From positions 14,487,149-14,551,148 of the forward strand of contig NC_049996.1 of the NCBI RefSeq assembly GCF_000003815.2: DNA of 64,000 nucleotides. Direction: 5' to 3'. Each line of letters starts with the position of its first letter. The stretch's first letter is position 1. This document shows, in pieces, positions 45,101-57,184 of this stretch. A program made the translations under genes and the position numbers. The notes under the pieces were generated by a model. The model did not search any database, was not told the origin of the DNA, and saw only the letters and a program-made list of their open reading frames with translations. The DNA comes from Branchiostoma floridae. Taxonomy: Eukaryota; Chordata; Leptocardii; Amphioxiformes; Branchiostomatidae.

Positions 45101-45609
45101 GTGAAAAATGTGACGAATACCACGATTTAACCATCATAGTGTATCATTACTCAGGCAATAACAACTTTTCATCAATTATACACATTACCCACGCTTCTAT
45201 GTTGAAAGAAACATAAGTATTAATTCAACACCAATGTGCCTTATCAGAAAAGACATGCATATGTGTACACATGGACAACGTGGTGGCATTAAATCTAAAA
45301 CAACTTATAGTATACCAGTATTAAAGATAAAATATCTAAGATGAAACCCCTACAACCAAAAAGGCTAAACACGTTGACTTAAACAACGAAGCAGTCAAAG
45401 ACAATAGATATAGTTAAACAAATCTATAGCTAGTTAAGACAATATCAGAAACTTTTATTTAAAAAAATATTCCATGAGTTATCACAACAAGGAGATTATA
45501 AGCGTTTTGTAAGATAACCTACCTGTATCTGTAAGAGGATAGTTGCCATCAAAACGAGGTAAAGGGCCTTTTTGTGGCAAGACATCTTAAGGCCTTCTAA
45601 AACTCTCAT
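41197..45609 (-). CDS. Gene C: secreted noelin-domain, EGF, jelly-roll-like protein
   Basis: Exons in transcript order: 45609-45523 (ATG), 44957-44773, 44234-44064, 43316-43159, 42949-42836, 42635-42522, 42119-41197 (TAA). Phases are 0, 2, 2, 1, 1, 1 and all match; total 1752 nt, 583 residues. Residues 1-29 are a signal peptide (KKALYLVLMATILL). Residues 30-200 match the noelin/olfactomedin-1 N-terminal domain in order: SEDTSGHCTCTVLAPSPDVC, then heptad coiled coil (KDLEAQVANLTTLVHQLANR), DEVQTLVGLLPQL, LSGVLSDLQEQHGL, and LTEQLNNC. Several NLT/NLS glycosylation sites are present. EGF1 (DPCDKNQC) and calcium-type EGF2 (DVDECAFLGRC) follow, then a Thr-rich linker and the terminal domain. Vertebrate noelins carry an olfactomedin domain after this N-terminal region; here none is seen. 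The coiled coil and cysteines suggest a disulfide-linked oligomer outside the cell. It is divergent to gene D and convergent with gene B. Confidence 0.85.
42179..42385. mobile_element. MITE, ACGTCACATTTC family (copy 1)
   Basis: The left arm aacgtcacatttctaaaccggggccaggccggg and the right arm cccgaccggtccccgggttggaaatgtgacgt are inverted, about 207 bp end to end. It lies in the last intron of gene C. Confidence 0.5.
44472..44775. repeat. Tandem duplication of about 153 bp reaching a gene C donor
   Basis: Two units (about 44472-44624 and 44625-44775) share tcttttctttccgcccc, ctagtcagtat, gcaact.aggttaccatacac, caagtcgtctctttgtata and ctgtggcatgttaaaa. The second ends gcttacatacctgttag, which is the minus-strand donor of the exon 44957-44773. 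The first ends ctctacataccttcag, a copy of that donor region. Confidence 0.75.
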
Positions 45610-45670
45610 CGTGGGGCTGCCACGCTGTCTCAATGGTCAAAATACAATGTACACCTGTCCAGTATGCTTC

Positions 45671-45678
45671 AATTTATA
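45671..45678 (-). promoter_or_regulatory. TATA-like box of gene C
   Basis: On the minus strand this reads TATAAATT in context CCTATAAATTG, 62-69 nt upstream of the ATG at 45609. A transcription start about 30 nt downstream would leave a short leader of about 35 nt. Confidence 0.5.
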
Positions 45679-45958
45679 GGTATTTTTAGGTATCCGTTAC
45701 TATGGACTCATATATAGTTAAATTAAACCCACTTGTAAAAGATCCACTATGAAGATTAAGTGTTTCATCAGCAACTCATTTTTGCTGACAGAGACTTCCT
45801 CAACATTTCCTCATTTGCGTAACCCAGTAACGATGATTTGAGTCCAATATAAATACACTTAGTTGTCGCGGCAAGAGACTTGTGGTCTCGGAATTACATT
45901 CCCGCGAGAACAGCACAGTTATCGCGAGATCACCGTAGTTCTCACTAGAGCAGCGTAG

Positions 45959-45968
45959 TCTCGCGAGA
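45959..45968. promoter_or_regulatory. TCTCGCGAGA palindrome
   Basis: A perfect 10-bp TCTCGCGAGA, with two half-type copies just upstream (cccgcgagaac at 45901, atcgcgagatc at 45921). This motif is a known promoter element in vertebrates, often at divergent promoters. Its use here is an inference. Confidence 0.45.
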
Positions 45969-47048
45969 GCAACGCGGTTACAATGAGGAGTCGAGAGGGC
46001 TGTTTACCGCCATATTCAACTGTACTCCTAGGCACAAATGAATCTTTGAACTTTGGAACGAAGTGTTCAAATGAGCCTGGTTCATTCATAATTACGAAGA
46101 CCTATATACAGTATTTTTTACATCATTCTTAATCAATGTGACCATTTTGAGGTTTTCAATTCAAACAAGACAAATATGTAATATTTTGTTGTTTAACGTA
46201 CTCTACATCGAGAAAAAAGACTGCAATTTTGACTGTTTTGACAACTGTCTATTGCGTACATGTGAATGTTCACAATGTATCTCTTAAGCTCTCTTTAAGT
46301 ACACTTTAAGTTACAGTGTACTTAAAGAGAGACAGCTTAAAGGAAAAAGCATGGCTCTTTGAATGCCAAGCATTACAATTAGCCCTTTGAAAGTTTGATA
46401 CTTACTTTATCTTTAATCTGAGGTATTATTTGCATTCCTCACAGTACATACAGGTAAATGTTGACTTAATGACGTCAATGGAGGAAGCGGGAAAATGGTA
46501 GACCTTATTGCTACAAAATCCATCAGCTGAGTCTGCTATTGCTGCAATTATTAAAATCTAACCATTGTTAACTTTGAAAACAGTATTTTGTTATGAAATT
46601 AAGCAGGTGATGAAAAAATGGTGTTTTGTAGCGTACTTTTGAAAACATTCTATTTCTTAATTTCACTTATTAGATGAAAATTTGCAAATAAAAGTCCATA
46701 ACATCAAGCAGGTTGAAAGAGGGAAATTTATCCTCCTTGATAACATTAATCCCAAATAGGGGTTGTACGGGTCAGTTAGAAGCAACAGGTAACAGATAAC
46801 CCCCGCTCCTGTTTTCGTATCTTTGAGTCTATCCCATCTGTAAAGTTCCATAGTACGAGTTTCAAAGGTTAAGTAAAAGAATGTGAAGGATTCATATTTA
46901 ATCAGGTTACTGTTAGCCAATCAATCCCAGGCAGTAGAGAGGTTAGAGTGGGCGCCACTCCAGATTCACCTTTGTCACTTCACCAAGGGGCCGCTATCTG
47001 AAGTCACATCCGCGCCATTTGGAGTAAACATTTCATAAAAGTATCAAA

Positions 47049-50000
47049 ATGGAGGAAAGAGACCCATGGAAGCCGCAGCGCTACATTCCACATGCTTTGA
47101 CATGGATGAAGAGCAGATCAGTGACGTTACAGGTTCGTAACTGTAGTCTGTAATCCATATTGACGAACTATTGGTTTTGAAAGGTGTTTTTCTTCTGGGT
47201 GTAGCCTAGCATGTGCTTATACCACGTGCCAATACATTTTAGGCTCACGTCTGGATTGAATCATCGCAATAGCGTTACCGTTGTGTCATCAGTGACGTTA
47301 CAGGTGTGTTACTGTATTCTATAATGACGAAAATTTGGTTTTAAAGGTGTTTCTCTGAGTCTAACCTAACATGTGCTTGTACCACGTGTCAGTAGGGTCA
47401 ATACATGATTTTAGGCTCAAGCCTGCATTGAGTCGCCACCGTGACTTTACTATTGTCATTAGTATGTATAAGTCATGCCATTCAGGGATACGTGGCAAAA
47501 GTATTGCAATGTTTTGTTCGAAAGAAAGAAATCGAATCATGTGCTACATTCTGAGTCCGTGTCAATGACTGCTAGTAGGATGATAAGCAGTTGTACTTCG
47601 TTCACAACTAGCCATATTTTGATTGCAAAGTTGATAAATAGCAAAGAGTTAAAGTTTGTGTGCTGCCGTTAGGGTGGTAACATACGCTTGCACTGAAAGT
47701 TATGTACGCTGATGCTAGTATACTTTTGGCGGTAAGAACATAGCGAGCCCTTATCTTGTCCTTTTAAGGAGGTCACAGAAGCTGTTGTTATCTTATGCAC
47801 ATACTGACTGGAAGCAATGGGTTAATTATTATTAATTGCTCATCATAATTAGGGCACAGTCACTAGCCAAACAGTGTGACACAAAACGTACAAAATTCCA
47901 TTATGTCTCAACACACATACTTCAAGGACTTCTGGAGACGTATGTTTATATAGAGCGCCATGCTTTAATTCTCTTCGCCAAGAAGAGTATGAGATTGCTT
48001 GACTTGGGTCTGTATGTAGGTCAACAGCATATAACTCGAGAAATTGTGGATGGAACTTTGTGATTTTTGGTAGGTGTGTAGCAGTTGTCGAAAGGAATGC
48101 CAAGTTTGAAAACGGTTTACCTGGCGTTTTCCTACGGTACTGCAGCGAGCTTGGTATGTTTTTTGCGGTTTGTTTTTGGCAGCATAAGTCAAAATCTAGC
48201 TGGGCGATTTTCACGAAACTTGGTAGGTGTGAAGCGGTTTTGGAGAGGAAGGTCAAGTGCAAAAATGGTTTACCTGGCTCTTACCTATGGTGCTGTAGCG
48301 GGATTTGTATGTAAGTGCGTTTGTCTGTATGCAAGATAACTCGAGAACCCTTGAATGGATCCTGATTATATTTGTTAGGTGGATTGGGGTTAGGAAAACG
48401 AAGGTCAAGTTCGATAATGGGCACCCTAGTGTCTGCCTAAGGTACTGCAGCAAAACTTTTAATTTTGGCACTTCGTGTTCTGGACATGCTGTGGTCATGA
48501 TTTTTGAGTGGTAGATAGCCCTTGAATCAGAGAGTAAGTGCTGTGAGTTTGGACCCCCTAGCGGCTTTTTGGGAACTGCAGGCACCGATTTCCGTTCAAA
48601 CTTTGGACGAGGATAACTTGAGAACGTGTAAACAGATCATCAGGATTTTCGGTATGTAGATAGAATGAGTGATGACTTATACAATGTAATACCAATTATG
48701 CAAATCAGTAGCTTATTTGCATAATTAATGAGGAAAGTTCATAAATCCATGCCAACAGCATATAACTCAAGAAGCTGTGTATGGATTTTCATGATATTTA
48801 GTATTTAAGTAGCGGCTGCGGAAAAGAAGGTTGTGTTCGAAAATAGTTGACGTAGCATTTTCCGTTAGGACGGTAGTGGGCCGAGTGTGTGCGTCCTTTT
48901 GTTTGTGGAATGCATAACTCGAGAAGCCTTGAAAAAATCCTGATGATATTTGGTAGGTGGGTAGGGGTCAGGAAAACGAAGATAAATTATGATAGTGGGC
49001 CCCCTAGCGGCTTCCTAAGGTACTGCAGCAAAACTTATTAACAGAAATAAACTGTGCTCTATATATCTCATTTTGACCTATATCTATGGACACAGCTGTT
49101 ATACAGATGGTTTGCTGGAGGACGCCCTTACATTGGGGACAAAGTCTAAATTGACAAGCATGAAATTCTGATTGACCAGGGATGCTACCAGGTCATCTGT
49201 CAGGTCACAGTCTGGTTTTGGTAATGTTTGTGTGTTTGCATGTGAGGAACACAGTTCATGCAGTCATTTGCTATTTAGTAATACATGAATAAGACCTTAA
49301 AGTCTTAAATAAAGGCATGATTATTTGGCGAAGAGATGGGTTCGTTGAACTCTAGTTTATCTATGTTGTTTGTACTATACAGTCTGTATCTGTATTACTA
49401 TGGGCCAGTTAGTGCCTGCAATAAGCAATAAAGAATAGGAATACAACTAGGTATTGTAATTGAATGTTTCTAATGACTGCGAAATAGGTTCTTGTATTCT
49501 GTTGTATTACAAAATCTATAAGAATCAAACATCTGACCCAAGAAACACCCTGTAATGCCATTATAGTGTGTGTTGAACATAGTCAAGTCAAGTCAAGTCA
49601 AGTCAAGTTTACTGCACAACGATTGCAACAGGTACAATGTATGGCAAATTACGTATAACTAACAACTACAAACTACTTACATCAGTATACTAGTCTAGCA
49701 AGATAGAAAATATGGCAGCATAGTGTATTTCACATTGTTAAGGCACTACTTCTCTTTTGCATAGCATTATATATAAATTGACCTAGGTGCACAGATATGG
49801 AGTCGGGACATGATAGAAGTACATCGAATATTTCTCTGCTTGTTTTAGGTAATGTTGTTCCGTTATTATACATTGTCAATAACTTTTTCCTTTCTTCATT
49901 GTAATAAGAGCATATCATCAGGAAATGATATTCGTCTTCAACACTGTCTACATATCATATCACAAGTGCATAGATTCTAGTGTTTTTACGGTAGACGAAG

Positions 50001-53000
50001 CATATAAGCAGTTCAACATGCAAACTTTCTGACATGCAACAATCTTGAGTACTAGTATTCATCATCATCATCTGTATTAGAAAAAAAAATATTCAAAGCG
50101 TTAACGTCACTGTCCCTGAAGAAATATACAAAGTAATCAACTTTTGATCATGTGTATGTAATCATGTAACAACGGTACAGTTTTTAACTTGATATTCATG
50201 TCAGCTGGTATCCTGTGTAACTTTTGCTGTTCCGATTCCAGCATCATCCAGACGACGCTCCAAAGAAACGCAGACGAATACCGCGGCCGTATGTTGCAAT
50301 AATCGCATTACTCTTGGTCATAACAGCGGGGGTAGCTTATCTAGGTGAGTATTTGAGCCAACTTATTGCTTGATAACAACTATATGCATGCTACAAACAG
50401 CTATTTAGAGTAATACTATGTATGTATATATGAGAGTATTTGATCCAACACAACACCTTTATAAGAACTATGTGCATGCTTCATTATATTACATGCAAAT
50501 TTTTAGAGCAAGAATATGATGTGAGCATTTGATACTTTCATAACAACTATATGCACCTGTCATACACACTTAGAGTAAGAATACATTTTGTGTATGTCTG
50601 CATGTATGTATGTATGTATGTATGTATGTGTCTAACACCATACCCTTATGGTTAATAGTTATAAGTGTCAACTTTCTTTGATATTCTTTGCGTATTACAC
50701 CAAATTCACCAAGCACAATACTTAACGTATCTATAATCATCTAAAAACAGTGAGAAAGATTCAAACAAATTTACATGCATTTATCGATACATCTATTTCC
50801 TTCCAGTGTACATTGGCACGGATACTGGCGTCTACATACGTACTGCAGGTATTATTCAATTTTGCTGATGTTCTTCTTATTACGTAATATGGACTATTTT
50901 CCTCATAAGTAATGTCGAGAGTGGCGGTATTTATTTATTTATTTTATTTCACCAAAGCAAAATAACATGCGCAGGAAGTGCCTTCCAGGCTTCCTGAATT
51001 GGGCAAATTTGTTGCAGCGTCAAATTACAAACAATCAAACATACAATGCAATCATTATACAGGCGTTCAGGTATGGATATATAGATAAAATTAAACAACT
51101 TTTCGCTATGGATATATTTTCGCTATGAAATATCAACAATTGTGTCTGTGACAGGTCTGTCCTGTTCGGTTAACCTGTGCCAGAATGGTGCTACTTGTGT
51201 GGGAGGGACAAGAGGATATACCTGCACATGCGCAGAGGGATGGACGGGACGGCACTGTGACAAACGTTAGTAGATAACATTGTCCTTTCTAAACTCCAAA
51301 TAAAATAAAATACTATATAAAAATACTACATACTGCATCTTTTATAAGCTATCGTGAATCAAATTGATATGTAGATTTTGGGAATTTACAATGTCTATGG
51401 GGGGGCATTGTTTAGTCTTCCTTTCTTCTGGAATGAGATCAACAAAAAAACTTTTCAGACGCAGAAAATAAACGCATTGTCTCTTATCATCCGGTAGATT
51501 ATCGACCGGATTTAATGAGAGCACACTGTAATTATAGAATGAACAAAACCACGTGGTATGCTTGTACGTAACGAATAGTAAACACCCCTCATTATGCACA
51601 AGTTAATGTTTGATGAAGGAATCAACTGATAGTGTGAGCCACGCTTTTTATAAATAACTTTTTGGTAACGACTCAGGTGCGGAGCCGTTAGTATGGTACT
51701 GCGATTGAGTTGCCGAATAATAAAAAAAGCTGCACGAGCGCATTCCATAGGGAATTTGTTTTTAAACAATAATTGTTGTTACTGCTCTGTTCCCAGAACT
51801 GTTTTGCACGGACGGACCCTGTCTTAACGGCGGTGTGTGTTTCGAAGGAAGCGGCAGTTTCTACTGCTTCTGTGGTAAGGGCTGGAAAGGAGACCACTGT
51901 GAAGTCGGTAAGAGTCACCATACGCGTGGTGGTATGCATCATATAGGAGTGTTAATGACATAAAGTTACGGCAGCAACAAACACGTATTCAATACAGAGA
52001 AATAATCAAAGTGTTAGCTAATTAAACCACGTTGTCGCAGAAAAATACAGGCATGTTAAGGATATTATGGTCATGTATTTGATTTTCATTGCAAGTATAC
52101 CATTGTCTATTGTAAAAAGAAAAGAAAAAGCCAAATAGTCGAACGAGCCAAACGATTAACGGGAGTGAGGGGCTTTTTTGTTTGACAATAGCCACGTCTG
52201 AAACGTAATGTAGATACCGTTTTAAATGTTATTGTAGCACTAAAAACTGTGCAACATTTCGTTTGTTTATATTGTCGCTGCTTTATTGACAGATATCGAC
52301 GAGTGTGACGCTGGTATCTGCTCGGAGGGATACGGATGCGTGAACAGTCCCGGAAGCTACACCTGCACCTGCGCGGAAGGATATTCTGGCCAATATTGTG
52401 ACGGTAACATTTCAATCTGCTTTCAACACAACCTTTCCCACAATATGAGGATGTGTGTGTAACAGCAAATCAGCAAATTCTGACTTGAAAATGACAAGAT
52501 AGCCTATTTAGATTGTTTTATACTTGATTAAGCACGAAAATATCACTCTAGTTCCGTTTTTTCTGTCGCTGTATCCATCCACCTTTACCAATAGACGCAC
52601 TGATCTTCGGGATGTGCGACGTAGGAATTGGGTCAAAGGTAGTAGGTCAAAGGTACCCGGGAGTCGATATCTGCTGCCGTCCCAGTTCAATACCTAAAAT
52701 CAAATCAAGATGTCAAAATGGTTCAGATTTAGTGTATCATTATTCTTGTCCTTGACATGTACATTGTTGACAATCGTGGGTTTTCCTTTTCCAGATATCA
52801 ATGAGTGTGAAGAAGAGCCCCACCCTTGCGGAGAGAACACGGAATGTGAAAACACTGACGGCAGCTACACGTGCAATTGTGTTGAAGGGTTTAAAGCGGA
52901 CTTGGGAGGGTACAACTGTACTGGTACGTCCCCATAACCGTTTCTTATTCAAAGCATATTAACCAATGCTGCAAATCATTATAAGAGTTGATTTGCATAA

Positions 53001-54825
53001 AAATGAGTTGAGAAAGGCAACGTTCAATTAGAACTATAAACATGTCAGTGTATGTTCAAAAGCCCTTTAAGCTTTTAGAATACAGATTTAGATATATTGA
53101 ATCGAAGTCTGGTACAGCCATATCTTTGTTAAATGTCTCCTTTGTGAATATCTTAACTTTTGAATATTCCTCACATATTCGTACATTTATATCAACAAAC
53201 AATGCATGTACTGCACGAATTCTGTCAGTAACTTTTTTCAATTCCCATGTCTTATTTACATATCCCGCATTCCATTTTTTCGGTCATTGTACTAATAATG
53301 TTCAAAGCCGTGGATTCATTACTATCTTTTATCCATTGTTGTACAGATATAGACGAATGTGACCCTGACTTTGCGAGTTCCAGTCTCTGCTCGCCGCATG
53401 CCAGCTGTACAAACACCCCGGGAAGCTACGTGTGTACGTGTAGAGAGGGATACTATGGGAACGGCACGCTCTGTCAAGGTAAGGATCATTTAATGGGAAC
53501 ATCTTAAAGATGATCAGGACTCGAAAATGACATCTACTCTAGTACTGTGTGTCATAGAATTGGATCTATAGCTATGTCTGGTTTGCCACAGACGAAACAC
53601 GAACTTGATGAGTTTTCTTTTATTCTGTCACAGTTTGCACTGAACAACGACAATTTGATGGTTTTGGCAAAGGCCGGCTATGGTGTTTATTATGTGCAGA
53701 TAATATACTGATACTCTGGATATTGAAGTTTTACTTTTCTCAACCTATCAGACATCTTCCCCAGAACTTGAATGCTGTTTGTCGCCGCTATTATGTTGGA
53801 AGACAACTACAATATGGTATATTCTACCAACCTGAACCTATTATAGAAATACTTATTCTTTCTTTCATTCTTATTTTGTGTGTGTAAATCTCACAGCGTG
53901 GCCAAATACTACCATTGACATCGGAACGACTGTACCAGCTCCCACTCTCAGTCCCCCAGACGGGGGATGGTCCGTTGGAAGCAGCATTGTTGCTCTGTCT
54001 TGGTCACCGGGTGACGCTCCTTCCCTAGACCTCGGCTGTCAACGCCCAGGCGTTTCCGGACCCTGCATTTCCTCAGACTACCAGGTCATAACGGACAAAG
54101 CTAAACATTCCGGGAACCAATCCTGGAACTACATGAGAGGACGCGGAAATGGACAGCCAGGAGCCGGTACACCCTTCTCTCCGGAACTCAACGTGAAAGT
54201 CGGGCGTTCCGACGGCAACTACACCGGACAGGCAGATTCCTTCTACGCGTCCTTCTGGTTCAAAACGGCGAAAGAATACACCGATAGCGACAAGTGGGGA
54301 GACGGATCACGCATCCTGGTAGCTGCTGGGGATCCAGAAGGGACGTACCCGTCATCCAACTACCTGGAAGTACGGTTAGAACAGAAGTATCGCGCCAAAG
54401 TGTCCGTGCGAACGAGGGAGAGCTGGCCAAGTTATGAGGAATGCGCTCAATCAAAGAACTGTGGCGAGGACTTTGGCTACCAGGCACAAGATAACTACCA
54501 GGTTGTCGCTGAAGACCTGGAGCCGACGGAGTGGCACAAGGTTGAGATGACGCTCCGCACCAAGCCGGAAGATTACGCCGACGAGTGGCGGTACGTCGTG
54601 GACGACACGTACAGAGCCGAGGGTGGAGCATACTACAAAACCAAGGAATACGACGAGGGGAGGTATCTGTACGTGAATCGGCTGAATTTCGCGGCCTTGC
54701 ATCCACCTAATGCCGACAAGAAAGGGTTCTACTTCGACGATGTGTACTACAAGGCATTCGACTCTTCGAATCCGAATGTTATAATAGATGAATACCGCAC
54801 GTCATTTGAAGCTACGGGCAACTAG
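47049..54825 (+). CDS. Gene D: type II membrane protein with five EGF domains and terminal jelly-roll-like domain
   Basis: Exons: 47049-47132 (ATG in context aaaATGG), 50242-50344, 50807-50848, 51155-51265, 51797-51907, 52293-52403, 52795-52923, 53347-53478, 53897-54825 (TAG). All phases match; total 1752 nt, 583 residues. The basic tail ([10 protein letters not shown]) precedes a helix at about 45-62 ([18 protein letters not shown]), then a stem ([14 protein letters not shown]) aligned with the stems of A and B. EGF1 (LCQNGATC) and EGF2 (LNGGVCFEG) are plain; EGF3-5 start DIDEC or DINEC and look calcium-binding. The EGF1 exon ends at an uncommon donor, GTTAGT, supported by phase and by the next exon (QLFCTDGPC). 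The terminal domain belongs to the gene A subtype. The protein is predicted to sit at the cell surface; ligand unknown. A first exon so far from the second (3.1 kb) is less certain than the rest, but its phase fits. Confidence 0.8.
48030..49035. repeat. Diverged tandem/dispersed repeat array in gene D intron 1
   Basis: Repeated blocks of the form ataactcgagaa..cttg..tgga, ttttga.gatatttggtaggtg, ggaaaacgaaggtcaagttcgaaaatgg, ccccctagcggc.tcc.taaggtactgcag recur near 48030, 48190, 48340, 48600, 48765 and 48905. Unit length varies from about 130 to 170 bp. The several short open frames here are products of this repeat. Confidence 0.6.
49586..49610. repeat. (AGTCA)n tract
   Basis: About five units of agtca. 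On the minus strand it directly follows the retrotransposon remnant and probably is its tail. Confidence 0.8.
49611..49990 (-). mobile_element. Non-LTR retrotransposon 3'-end remnant
   Basis: The minus strand encodes [20 protein letters not shown] then ERKKLL and MYNN, ending in a stop near 49731. [10 protein letters not shown] is the typical C-terminal block of non-LTR reverse transcriptase ORFs. An in-frame TGA near 49950 shows decay. It is 5' truncated and lies in intron 1 of gene D. Confidence 0.6.
50601..50629. repeat. (TATG)n microsatellite
   Basis: Seven units of tatg in a gene D intron. Confidence 0.9.
53897..54825 (+). CDS. Gene D terminal exon: single-exon jelly-roll-like domain
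   Basis: 309 codons including the stop. Short Thr/Pro linker, then [148 protein letters not shown]. The NRLNFAALH segment and the paired extra cysteines (LGCQ, GPCI) group it with gene A. Confidence 0.85.
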
Positions 54826-56414
54826 TTAGATAGGAAAAAGTATGTAAGGACGGGAATCAAATCTAGGTGCAACGTTATGCTGAAGTCACATTTCCAAATC
54901 GGTAGTTTACGGGCTTTATTTTAAACCTTTCCGTAAACTTACCAATGGGACACCGGTTTCACAATAAGACCATACATGTAGCATGACTGGTGTCTTCCTG
55001 ACATTAGAACCTTTCCGGGACTTAGATCGGCTGTATCCCTACTAATTTCAGTACATGTAGTATTTATTTTGTTATCATTATTATTGTTTCATTAGTTTCA
55101 TTGCCATTATGATTTATTCATGAATTGTCTTATCATTGTTATCATTAGTAGAATTTACTTTGTTATCATTATTGTTATTGTCTACATCAGGTTCATTACT
55201 ATTATTATTCATTCCTTTCATTTATTACAAGTATGTTAATTTTCTGTTTGTATGTCGCCATATGTACATGTTTTATTTCATTTGACAATGTGTAATGCAG
55301 GGCTCCACTGCAAAGCAATGTAAATCACTAAGTGGACAACCTTGGGTAAATATGACAGAATAAATAAATGAATAAATAAGTAAATAGACCCCTTGGAAAT
55401 GTGACAGAGGCATGACAAAGAATTGCAAAGATCGTTATGGACAAATTTCGGTAGTCAGCCTGACGTTTCCAAATATAGTAGCAACCCTCGGTGGGAAAAT
55501 GTAGTACTATAATGAAGGAAGATAAGCTCCCAGTGGACAGCAAACAAATCAATAATGACTGGAACCAATTCTCACACCGAAACACGATGCAGCCGTCTTT
55601 CCAACGAATTTTGCCGTAGGCCTTAAAGAATCAGCACTGTAGCCAAATTCTCCATTTCAAAAGAACACGAAGGGTGAAGTATTACCCAGAAAATTGAACC
55701 AGTCGTTGAAAAATGGCAGCATATTCCCTTACGAAGGAACCTAACAAGGTGGCTAAAGAGATGTTAATAGTATAAACAGTATTATATTATGTTGGATATT
55801 CCGAACCCGGTGATAAATTGTGTTATCACACGTGGGCTTTTACTATCATCACACGGGATTGTAATTGACTTCAAATCTTGTATTTGACTTTGCAGATTTT
55901 ACCATGTTGTTCTAAGGGGTATTTGAAAAAATGCCTAGCTTAGGCGCACATATTACTCGATCGAAAAGCGTACGCACAAGAAAAGTACTTAGCTCAATCA
56001 ATCCCTGCATGCAATTTTCTGCACAATCATAAAGCCAAGATACAAATAGTTTGTACAAAAGAGGTTTTTCTAATACATATGTACCTAATACTGCTACGTA
56101 GGTACCGGAAGGCATTGGGTGTTACTTTGGTTGTAATTCACTGAAAGTAATAAAGCTCGTTTTATGTCCCAATTGCATCGGTGGCTGTCAGGGAGGTACC
56201 GGGTTCATTTTAAGTCCGACTTACATTCGACCCGGTGCCCGGCCGGGCCCAACAATTCCCCGAGAGCCACGACGTGTCCCATGGGGCTACCTGCCCGAAA
56301 GTGCCCCCAAACAGGACGTGAACTACCGGGTATGACCCCCCTTTTTCCAATTGGGACCTTATAGTCCAGAGGCATATATAGCTGAAAAAGTGTGCTAATT
56401 TGTCTAAAATCACC

Positions 56415-56612
56415 AACTTGGGCCTACGTCTCAGTTCCAAACCGGACCGGACAGCATTCGGGAACGAAATAATCATATAAAAGACAGTCAGCAAACTACA
56501 CAAGACGTAAAGAGAATAGTCGTGGGCATTATTTGTGTACGTTGTGTCAATTTTTCCTTTCCACAAAGAGCGCGTCCGGGCCCCGGTTTTGAAATGGGAC
56601 GTAGGCCTTAGT
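56415..56612. mobile_element. MITE, ACGTCACATTTC family (copy 2)
   Basis: The left arm gggcctacgtctcagttccaaaccggaccgga and the right arm tccgggccccggttttgaaatgggacgtaggcc are inverted, about 195 bp end to end. The ends match the element at 42179-42385. A possible half copy lies at 54885-54970. Confidence 0.45.
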
Positions 56613-57184
56613 GGGGATTCCCCTGTCCTAGCATATAGCCACCCAGTACAGCAATAAATCGGTATCAAGCTGTCGCCACGCAGTCTGGATAACTTTACGA
56701 AAAACGTATCTAGATAGAGAGGAAATCCCCGAGGTAATCTCCCACGACTTACTGAGGACATGGACTTGGCCCTTCGTGATGCCAAGGTGTCGGGTAGGAG
56801 TAATCTTTAGCCTTCGACGTGTTCAGTCCCCTATAAATTATCGCTGCCAAAGTGTTAACGAGGACATGAACTATATGTACACCCGGGCGGAGGTGAACAT
56901 ATGGGGTTAAAGTGCTTCTGGCCTGTAATGATTTACAGAAGGTTGTGAAACCTAAGCTCCAAGTAGATCCTACAGTGCTATAAGATAGTATCAAAGCTGG
57001 CCAAGGAGTATAGCCGGCCAAGGGAGTCAAACGGGTACCGATTTTACGAGCAATTTACATCTTTATTGGGACAAGTTCATTGACCCGAGCACATCCATGT
57101 GGGAGATCCGCACCAAACAGGAAGAATGGCAATTAACACCTACACAGCAAGCACAGTTTGATTTGGCAACAATTGGATGTTAAT

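Larger units (their letters stand above)
45610..47048. promoter_or_regulatory. Divergent 1.4-kb upstream region of genes C and D
   Basis: It lies between the minus-strand ATG of C and the plus-strand ATG of D. It includes a TATA-like box for C, a cluster of CGCGAG words with one TCTCGCGAGA, and a 55-bp palindrome at 46287-46341 (aagctctctttaagtacact / agtgtacttaaagagagacagctt). There is no exon inside. A shared control region is an inference from geometry. Confidence 0.45.

Noticed and set aside
56210-56785. Minus-strand open frame of 191 codons
   Set aside because: It crosses a MITE of the acgtcacatttc family and GC-rich repeat words; no domain is recognisable.
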